Assembly (NCBI GenBank): GCA_022578965.1
Contig: MU400544.1
Span: 248,001-312,000, forward strand
From: Xylaria sp. FL1777
Taxonomy: Eukaryota; Ascomycota; Sordariomycetes; Xylariales; Xylariaceae
DNA: 64,000 nt
Reading direction: 5' to 3'
Shown: positions 54,953 to 64,000 of the stretch, piece after piece
Layout: the number at the start of each line of letters is the position of its first letter
How positions within the stretch are numbered: position 1 is the stretch's first letter
Notes under the pieces: model-generated
Told to the model about the DNA's origin: nothing
The model's input: only the letters and a program-made list of their open reading frames with translations
Database searches by the model: none
Made by a program: the position numbers and the translations under genes

Positions 54953-57900
54953 GGTGAATTGATACAATCACAGAAATGAGTTTTTTTAGACACCACTTGG
55001 TCGTATTAGACTATCTAAAGCATGGACGGAAACCGGACATTCTGTTTGTCTATATAATGCTATTGATATGCTTGGACATTGGGGATATGACGCAAAACAC
55101 CACTTGCTTTTTCCAGATCTTCTGTTACCCCTACCCCCCAGGACGATTTAGCTGAACCGAAAGTAAGCTTCTCGAACCAATGGGGCTTGCAGGGAGGATT
55201 TGGTTAATTGGAGCCTACCTGCGATAGCCTGCAGCTAATTCCTTGCCGGGTCTGGTTTCGAGTTGCAAGAGTTATCTATTTAATCTAGATGACATGCAAA
55301 GAATTGCTTTTTTATATTTAGATCATTGTTACGTGACCATTTTTATGCCAGTAGTTTATAATAATAGCCAGTCTTGTTACTTTCAGTTAGATTTAACGTA
55401 TACTATTAGTTAGGATATCTTAAAGTTAAAGTGAACTTGGCTAAAGAAAGTACTACTGTATAGTTTAGACTTTACACAAAAATAGTTACTGACTGTAGCT
55501 ATGGGGATAATTTCTGCTTACGGAGGGGTCACATGAACATGCGTGATGTTTTCTGCATTAGCCATCTCACCGAAGATGATTCAGGATAAGTAGTATAAAT
55601 GATAGGCCATGTTTGTTGAAGCACAGATAAGTTCGAACCTGTATACACGGTTAGATAACGTTAAATCTACCGCCGCCTATGTACCTATACGGCGTAAACA
55701 GTATCCGCTGCTTATGCTAAGATAGTATACGATACTGTTCCCCGCTGATGTTGCAGGGTTCAAGTTCAGAATAGTCTGTTCTAGGTCTCTTGTTCATGAT
55801 GCACTTCTTCTTGGTATCTAGCATATCTCTACATAAACTTTGGTGGCGGCCGGCATAACTTCCCCTCTCGGCCCGGATGGCCCCGGTCGTCATCAATCAC
55901 GCCGCCTCTTGCGGGGTTAAGAGGGCTGCCTCACCGCCACACCTTGTCATACATTAAGCCCTCTTTCAAGATATACAATACCGTCACATTGTTGCCCAAG
56001 AATACCCTAGTAAGAGTGGAGGTGTATGCTCTCGTATTTCACTGAACGACGAATAGTGGAATGGAATGAATGGAACTTTTGTCGCCCTTCTACTTCTTTT
56101 TTTTTTCTTCTAGAAGTATGTACATGCCAAAATAGATAACCCCACGCTCCTATTTGGGACTCGTACGACTGTAGTAGGCCCGTGGTTCGTCTGTGCCTGT
56201 ACCGTAGATCTCGCCTACCTGTATAAGCTACTCAAATCGGCCATGATTACATAAGAATTACCTTCTATAATTAATTACCTATACCCAGGTACATATGCTT
56301 GGATTAACTGTATATACCTAGCTGTATATTGACTATGCCGCGTATGGTATAGGTAGGGGCTCTATAGGCTAGGTTTAGATAATTAACCTCAAGATCACGG
56401 GTATCTCTGCACCCTATAGGAAGGTATGGAAGATATTAGATAAGATTACTTACTATAAATTATCGTGTCACGTTGAAAAAAGAAAAGAAAAAACAACAAC
56501 AAAATAAAGACTCAATGAATTGTTTCTTAGAGAAACGACTGTTGACATTACCAAATAACCTTTACATACATTTATCGGACCGAACCCTCCTTGCGACCAC
56601 CTAATACATGGCGCCTTCACGCAGGCGCCTCACGCAGGCGTCGGACGCAGTTGAAAATGGCTTCATGATGCGCCGGCAGTTATCATCCGGCAGATCAAGC
56701 ACTTGCATATATCGTCGACGTTGAAGACGAGTATGCCTTGAGATACGCCGTATAACCCTAACGAATCTCTTATGCGCAACACAGCACCTAATAAGTACTG
56801 CGTATGCTCGCTGGGTATTGTCCGCGCTGTCAAGAGGACATGCTAGGTTATCCAGTGGATTAGTTATCTGAACCAACCAATCATATGACGCGACGACGCC
56901 TTAACTGGCTGTTTGCCGCCCGCGATCTCAACCGCCATTATTGAACTTGCTAAGTGTATGCCGTACACAACACAATCCCTTTCGAAAATGGTAATTAGCT
57001 GGACCGTTTAACGCCATCGCGAATATTCATTAGTACTCATATTCGACCAACCCAAGTGTATTCGTGCATTGCATTTAGTATGCTCTTTGTACCCTTCCAT
57101 ATCCAGATCTCCGACCAGAGCCGATGTGAAGACCTCACGTACAGATCTCTTGGCTGAACTATACCTTTCAATTGTGCCCATGCTGGACCCCTTGTACGAA
57201 TAATTCGCCCCAATCTCTCCGCGGAGGACGATTGTGATTAGCGGCTGCAGGACTGTCAGCAATGTGAATATAGAGGCAAACCGAGACTAGAGGGTCTGCC
57301 AAGGGCGGCAATGCTCTTTCGTTCGCTCAGCGGGTTATCACCGACAGTGTGATGGTGGCGAGATGCTGAGTGATTTCCTGCGAGACTCTGCCCATCGCAC
57401 TTGGCATAATCGGTCCAGGCCCCTCAACGAATACCGCGAGGGTAAAAACGCCATGCTTCTCCATGCTCACCAGAGACCTCGAAGGCATTTCGTATGAACT
57501 AATATTCGATATCCAATCAATACGCCCAACAGACAGTTAGAGTCCTTGATCGACCTTCGTCTTCGGCTCCGAAAACCACGACAAAAATGAGCGAGGAGAC
57601 AACCGGAGGCATGCACTTAGTGTTGGGTAGTTTGGTTGAACCGTGTCCCCAATCAAGTGATCATTGACGTATGTTGAACGTAGTTAACATAATGCCTCAA
57701 GGGATGGCGTAGGGAGAAAAGTCTTTGATTGGGGATCTCCATGTTGAACAACGGCAATTGAAAGTTAGTGTCTCAGCCGCAGTCGGATAACGTGATTTAT
57801 GCATAACTAGAGTTAAGTACTTACTGTCAGATTAGGACTCGGCGTACGAAATCTTGCTGCGTTTAATGAATTGTTGAGCAATAGGTAGTTGGATAAAATT

Positions 57901-60581
57901 TCAACGTTTAAAATCTTTTTAACGCCAAGTTAAACGTTCAATTAACGTTTGAATATTTTTATACTATGGATTGATTATGGATTGACCAAATGGTTCAAAT
58001 GTTGGAAAAAAACTTACAGATACTTACCCTAGGTAGTTTGTTCAACGATTACTATACTTATCTATTGTGGACCTCTGAGCACAGACTACCCCGCATCTAC
58101 CCGCGGCAGCTAGGGGCGTGTGGGAAGGTGTAAGATACCTCTCACGGTGGTCGCATGTTTACTCCTCTTCGTGGTACCTAAGCGACAGCCGCATGGACCC
58201 TAACCACATGGGCCATAGCTAACTTCCTGGTACCTAGTTACCTCCTACTGTGGCTGAAACTTGCAGCTTAATTAGTTTGTCGATTGGTTACAATGGCAGA
58301 ACTTCTTACCGCCCACAGCCTGCCTATGTATATATATATTGCAGTGAAAGATATGTAGAGTATTCCTCTCTTTTTTCTTTGATTTGACGGTTAGCTTCTC
58401 CTTTCTTCCTTTCTTAGTAGGCGGTGTAATTGGTCCTTGAACTAGGCTGCTTGCATTATAGCCACCGGTATCGCACCGCTTAGCTAAGTACTAGGTAGTA
58501 TAGCGTGTCATAGTATTAGGGCTTCACGAAAAAAAAAAAAATAGCGCACGCAGTAGATGCTATAGTATGATCTATAAGCTCAATTCTGCTAGCAGGAAAC
58601 ACAATACGAATTCGTGTTTGCAGTAGCTAGTTGTCCGGCCAAGAAAAGCGCCATCAAGTGGGCTTGACCCTCATATTGACCCCGCGATTCGGAGTGAAGG
58701 GATCTTTTTTGGTGGGGAATTTCACATGGGCTTGGATTGCGTGTATACTCCGTACTTAAGCACCGAGGTTAGTGTATATTCATCATTTATTGTAAGAGTT
58801 GTATTAGTAGATCAGTATGGACCCTGTGTTTTACCGACAGTACTGTAGGTACCTACTTAAGTAGGTACACAGTATGTAGTTTAACTTCTATGCCACTTAC
58901 ATGTGCATTATTATAGTACTGTAGGTAGGTAAAGGGTTAATTCCTTAGGTAATCTACATGTAGTATAGTTAGTACATTTATTTATGGATCGCCTCATGTC
59001 GCGCATATCCTATACCGGGGTATCACCCCATGTACGGTAACCTACCTAGGTACTACGTACGTACGTGCTTCTGGCGGTGAACTATCAAGCTTCAGTAGTC
59101 CCAACGTTTTATATATTGCCGAGCCTCTTCCGATATAGCTCGGACTGCGGATAGGGCCGAGCCTTCCGGGGCAAGGTTAGGTAAGGAGTGTAGTCTACCT
59201 GGGCAATAAGCGAGCGTACCACATCGTCCACACCCCTTTACTTTGCATGCTCATGTAAGTATCACACCACTGGTCGTGCAAGAACACTGGAATGCTGAAT
59301 GGTTACACAGATGTCAGCTAGCAATATAAAAGGCACGGCAGCACGCTCTACTACGTGAGGTGCAGTTCTGCAAGGCTTCAAACACCGGATACCACGATCC
59401 CATACAACCACCCCCGGCCACACTGGCCATTTGTATGTACGGGGACGCAACCCACTTCTTACTTGCTCCTACATATACGTAGCACTGCGTACTGTTATAA
59501 CTTATGGTGTACTGTATATAGCATACCCACGTCCCATGCACATGGCCTGACTGTGCCACGGTTTCGCCTCACGTGCTAAGTAAGCTTAAAATGCCCCCGG
59601 CTGCTTATATGTATGCTGTTTGGTCCAATGCCATCGACACGACGGGGCGGAGACCCAGTATACGCAACTACACTACATGTACATATAACCAAGACCACAA
59701 ACTAGTATAGATAGTTCAAGGATCGGAAACCATGCCTGAGATGTAGCTATAGGTAGTATACTTTTCTAAAGTGCATATCCATACTACGTAGGTCTAATAT
59801 CCTCTCAGCAGCTTCCGGCAATAAGATGGGAATACTGCGTCCACATACGGAAATCAATATCGGCTTCAGAATTAATCGAGGTTGTCTTCTATGCAGCCCG
59901 GGTTGAATCAACAGCTGAATCCTTAGATAACTGCTACATACTACTACATCGTCAAGACCGAGACTTGGTTCCATGCATATATCGCCTACTCCTTCCGTAC
60001 GATACATACGCATAGTAGACGGCCGTAGATCGGGGGGGACGGGAGCCCACACTTTCGGCAGCGGTGAAGGAGTCTGACTGCAGAAGTGATGCCGAGTCCT
60101 AAGCTGCAGCTTACAGGCGTAGGACTTAATTCTCAACTGCATTGAGATAGGCGATTTTCGAGAAACGGCCGTTTTTGAGAGAGACAGGGGCTCAATATCA
60201 AATAGCCCCTCTGTTAACCCAGACTATGCACGCACGCGATTAGCCTGCCTCGTCTTTTCTCCTCTTCTACAGTAACCTCACCTCCGGATTGGGCACATTC
60301 ACATTATCGTGGGGGCTATGGTCAGGCCGGTCCAAGAGGTGGCATTAGATAGTGAAGGGGGATTTATACATGTAACTTTGCGGCTACTTTGGAAACATTG
60401 GGTATTGTGCGAGTATAAGAAAAATTAGTCGCACTTGGATAGATCATAGATTTGTTATTTCGACAACTTTATTATCTCCTACAGTCATCCCTAACACTAT
60501 TCAATCTAAGACACATAAAAAACCAGTGAACCAGTCTCATATATCAACTTTATCAGAATAGGGCCCACCCCTTCGAGCAAG
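54953..60581. other. AT-rich spacer between P450 and PKS
   Basis: About 5.6 kb without a supportable gene. It is AT-rich, with TACCTA/GGTAGGTA blocks (58845-58870, 58918-58932, 59040-59070), a GC-rich island near 55845-55945 and an A-run near 58530-58542. Weak minus-strand frames at 56601-56876 and 57008-57262 are mentioned separately. It should hold the promoters of both biosynthetic genes. Confidence 0.5.
57008..57252 (-). pseudogene. Coding-like fragment, unassigned
   Basis: About 80 open codons after an acceptor-like GCTGACAG, ending at TAA. The composition is protein-like (Gly-Glu-Ile-Gly-Ala-Asn-Tyr-Ser-Tyr near the start, Asp-Leu-Asp-Met-Glu-Gly-Tyr midway). A 53-codon ATG frame lies just upstream on the same strand (about 57492-57331), but I could not join the two in phase. 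It may be a decayed cluster gene. Confidence 0.22.
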
Positions 60582-63500
60582 ATGTCTGTTGTTGAGCCCA
60601 TTGCCGTAATCGGGTTGGATGCCAAGTACCCATGTGATGGAGACACTCCAGAGAAATTCTACGAATTTCTCCTTGCTGGGAGATCCGCCAGAAGCCCCAT
60701 ACCACCGGAGCGGTACAATTCAGCCGCTTTCTGGCACCCAGATAACCACAGAGATGGAGTTGTATGCTGTGCCCTCTCGCTAATCTTCTCGATGTGACTA
60801 ACTAAGAAATTACAGATTGGTGGGAAAGAGGGACATTTCATTCAAGGCAATGTCAGAGCATTCGATGCTCCTTTCTTCTCGATTACGCCTGCAGAGGCGG
60901 CAAGCATGGACCCTCAACAACGAATGCTTCTGGAATGCGTCTACACAGCCCTCGAGAATGCCGGCCTCACAATGGACGCAGTGAAGGGTTCACTAACAGG
61001 GACAGTGAGTAATATCAAGCCATCTGAACTCCTATCTAGGCAAACTGATGAATATAAATTCCCAATTCAATTTTTATATAATAAAGGGGGGCCTATAATA
61101 TCAACTTAGGAGAAAATTGCTAACACAGTATATCCAAGTTTGCGGGATCTTTCATTTGGGATTATCGGGATGTCTTGATGAAGGATGTCGATGCTCCGAT
61201 GATGTACACAGGATCTGGCACAATTGCCAGCACACTTGCCGGCCGTGTTAACTGGTTCTACGATTTCCAAGGACCGGCTCTAAGTTGTGACACTGCCTGT
61301 TCGAGTAGTATGGTGGCCCTTCATCAAGCTATTGTCAGCTTAAAAGCAAGAGACTGTGATATGGTATGATCCAGCCCACCCCCGTTCCAATAGATTTACA
61401 TGGACTGAGTATATATTCGTTTAGGCTCTGGCCTGCGGTACTAACTTAATACTCGCTCCTGAAATGGGGCTTGAGCTCAACGCCCTCGGTGTGCTCAACC
61501 GAGATGGAACTTCATATAGTTTTGATGAGCGGGCGAGCGGTTATGGAAGAAGTGAAGGAATTGGTGCAATTGTTCTTAAGCGGTTTTCAGATGCTCTTCG
61601 TGACGGAGACAGTAAGTCACATTCGATTCTTAACTATGCTGCTAACGAAGGACTATGCGATGCTGACTTCTCTCATCGTCTAATTAGCTATTCGTGCTGT
61701 AAGTACTTCCTAAAACCATTCGTTTCGTATTGTTTTCGAAACGAGGAGTATATATGCTCCTAGGTGAGAATACTGCTATAGAACCCTTCACTAAACCCCT
61801 TATGTTCAAAGGTAATCAGAAATTCGGGGTGCAACCATGATGGACACTCACCCGGTCTTACCGCACCGGCAAAGGAGTCACAGGCAGCGCTTATGCGCAA
61901 AACATACGCTCAGGCTGGCCTTGATCCGGCAGTTACGCGATTCTTCGAGGCCCACGGAACTGGCACGCCGGTAGGAGATCCTATCGAGGCAGGTGCGATC
62001 AGTGATATGTTCACCGAGTTCCGATCCGAAGAGGAGCCCCTTTACATTGGAGCTGTTAAAAGCAATATCGGACACTCAGGTCAGTTCGCTAGAGTCCTTT
62101 GACCCCATTTAACCCCTTTTAACACATTTTGGGAACATGAGCTGCCTAATCAGGGGGCTCTACTCCTTCAAATACTGCGAATTCTCGAACCCTCTCTAAT
62201 TTCTGATACGTATGATGATTACTAACTCCATATTATTAAATAGAGGGAGCATCTGGCATTACTTCAGTCATCAAGAGCATTCTCACACTTGAGCAAGGCA
62301 TTATACCCGCCAATGCCTGGTTCGAGAACCGCAACAGCAAAATTCCGGATGACTGGCATTTTAAATTTCCCACCAAAGCGGTCCCATGGCCGCAAACTAA
62401 GACGGGCCTCCGCCGAGTGTCCATCAACTCGTTCGGCGTCTCAGGAACTAATGCGCACATAGTGATGGACGATGCTTATCACTTTCTAAAGGAGCACGGA
62501 TACACCGCACCCCACCGGACCGTTGATGTGCCTCAGCTACCAAGTCCTTCCTGTAAGTCTGAGATTAACCTCTCATCTTGAATTCGGTGCTTTTGCTCAT
62601 TCTAACTTTGTTAACCTTTAATTATAGCTATCCCACAGCCTTTAACGCCTCCCAGTGATGAGACCTCTTCCCCTCAACTCATCGTCTTGAGTTCTCACGA
62701 CCAAGATGGCATCTCTAGGCTCAGTAACGTCTACACGCAAAATCCCATCAATGCCCCATTGTATGATTTTGCATACACTCTGGCGGCCAAAAGAACTCAA
62801 TTTAACTGGCGTACGGCAATCGTTGCTAACTCGATAGAATCATTAAAAATTGCACTGTCTGAAAAGTTGGATGTTAAACGCATTGGCGCTGATCATGGAC
62901 TTGCGCTCGTTTTCACCGGCCAAGGAGCCCAATGGGCTCGAATGGGGCTGGAATTAGTTCACTACCCAGTATTTAAGAAAAGCCTGGAACTGGCTGATAA
63001 ATATATGAAGGAACTAGGCAGCTCTTGGTCGGCGATTGGTAAGCGGTTCACTCCCTTCAATAACTGCATCATTGGCAAGGCAGCTGACTTGGAAGGTAGA
63101 TGAACTGTCAAAAACTTTGGAAAGTTCTCGAATCCACGAAGCCGAATTCTCGCAACCACTATGTTCAGTCCTGCAAGTTGCTCTTGTCGATCTGCTTACT
63201 TTCTGGGGTGTGTCGCCGCAAGCTGTCACGGGCCACTCTTCTGGTGAGATTGCGGCAGGTTATGCTGCAGGGGCAATCTCAAGAGAATCCGCCTGGAAGA
63301 TAGCATATTGGCGTGGTATGTATTCCTGTGATTCGCTCATATACCGCATAATGCTGACATGAATCTCTTCGCGTAACAAGGACAAATGTCTGCCAGGTTA
63401 GCTCGGTCTGTGAAAGGGCCAAAAACAACCATGGCTGCGGTTGGGCTCGACCTCGAAAGAGCTACAGATGTCATTGATAAAGTGAATAAAAATGGGTTCC

Positions 63501-64000
63501 AGGACATTGGTAAGCTTACTGTTGCCTGTATGAATAGTAAAGACAGCCATACTATTAGCGGAGACGCCGCACAGATCGATGCGTTAGTCGAGACGTTGAA
63601 GAACGATCAGATCTTCGTACGGAAGTTAGCCGTCGAGTTAGCGTACCATTCGCGATACATGGAACCTATGGCCGAGGAATACACCAAAGCTCTAGGAGAG
63701 ATTCAGCCGGCATCTTCGACGACCAGCGGTCCCAAGCCAAAGTTCTTCTCATCAACATATGGCACTCTCATCGACCCCTCTAAGCTACAAGACGCGTCAT
63801 ACTGGACCAAGAATCTGGTTTCTCCAGTACGTTTCTATGAGTCTTTGACGTCTATGCTTAAAACTCTGTCTGGGAATGACGGATCTGAAATTATTACGGA
63901 CATTTTGGAGATTGGACCTCACGCTGCTCTCAGCGGTCCAGTGCGCAACATCGTTGACGAGGTCAGGGGTAATGGTGCCGTGAAATACCACAGCTTCCTA
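60582..64000 (+). CDS. Type I polyketide synthase, N-terminal KS and AT (cut by window edge)
   Basis: Exons: 60582-60761, 60816-61004, 61139-61363, 61425-61611, 61688-61698 (11 nt), 61812-62079, 62244-62552, 62628-63038, 63100-63315, 63381-64000 onward; 872 residues to the edge, phases consistent. The ketosynthase (about 5-430) has Asp-Thr-Ala-Cys-Ser-Ser-Ser with Cys177, Glu-Ala-His-Gly-Thr-Gly with His312 and Asn-Ile-Gly-His-Ser with His352, so the triad is intact. After a linker, the acyltransferase starts near Phe-Thr-Gly-Gln-Gly-Ala-Gln and holds Gly-His-Ser-Ser-Gly-Glu with Ser640 and a Tyr-His-Ser motif. No SAT domain precedes KS, so a reducing type is more likely than a non-reducing one. 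Later domains lie beyond the window. The intron density is high for a fungal PKS. Product unknown. Confidence 0.93.

Noticed and set aside
1..64000. tRNA, rRNA, CRISPR, intact transposase or reverse transcriptase
   Set aside because: Looked for B-box-like GGTTCRANNC stretches, a 5S-like start and transposase or polymerase motifs. Only isolated GTTCGA words inside genes or spacers were found, without a foldable cloverleaf.

Overview
The window comes from the nuclear genome of a filamentous ascomycete (Pezizomycotina, most likely Sordariomycetes, possibly Xylariales). The genes carry short GT-AG introns of roughly 45-150 nt with CTRAC-type branch sites. Neighbours include fungus-typical genes (mL58, IEC3, SFM1, a fused HIS7, an endosulfine, a tau55-type TFIIIC subunit), and the right end holds a multi-exon type I polyketide synthase beside a P450. 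All splice models were drawn by eye from reading frame, splice consensus and remembered family conservation. No search or alignment was run.

Layout. 1-6 kb: a cut mitochondrial-type protein, ALG13, a Cys-rich F-box protein and mitoribosomal mL58. 6-17 kb: gene-poor DNA full of TACCTACC/GGTAGGTA motifs, holding one intrinsically disordered protein. 17-24 kb: a PH-C2-RasGAP protein whose frame breaks just before the arginine finger, then a cyclophilin-40. 24-31 kb: AT-rich spacer, a BTB-like protein with a 35-nt first exon, and a GNAT acetyltransferase. 31-36 kb: VPS62 and a nine-exon sugar transporter. 37-49 kb: a dense housekeeping block of IGO1, MYG1, IEC3, SFM1, a TFIIIC subunit, HIS7 and ornithine decarboxylase antizyme. 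51-64 kb: a single-pass membrane protein, an eight-exon cytochrome P450 and, after 5.6 kb of spacer, the start of a polyketide synthase that runs off the right edge, probably one side of a secondary-metabolite cluster.

Main points. (1) The interruption between exons 3 and 4 of the sugar transporter makes sense only as a spliceosomal twin intron: a 58-nt intron sits between the first and second bases of another intron's donor. Two-step removal restores the frame and a conserved Pro-Val-Tyr motif. (2) The antizyme gene shows a UCC-UGA +1 recoding site joining ORF1 and ORF2, preceded by an overlapping upstream ORF. (3) The RasGAP has a frame break that no GT-AG intron repairs. (4) Two perfect TGASTCA boxes lie upstream of HIS7, and SYGGRG boxes plus a 13-bp hairpin lie upstream of the sugar transporter.

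I saw no rRNA or tRNA gene, CRISPR array or intact transposon.
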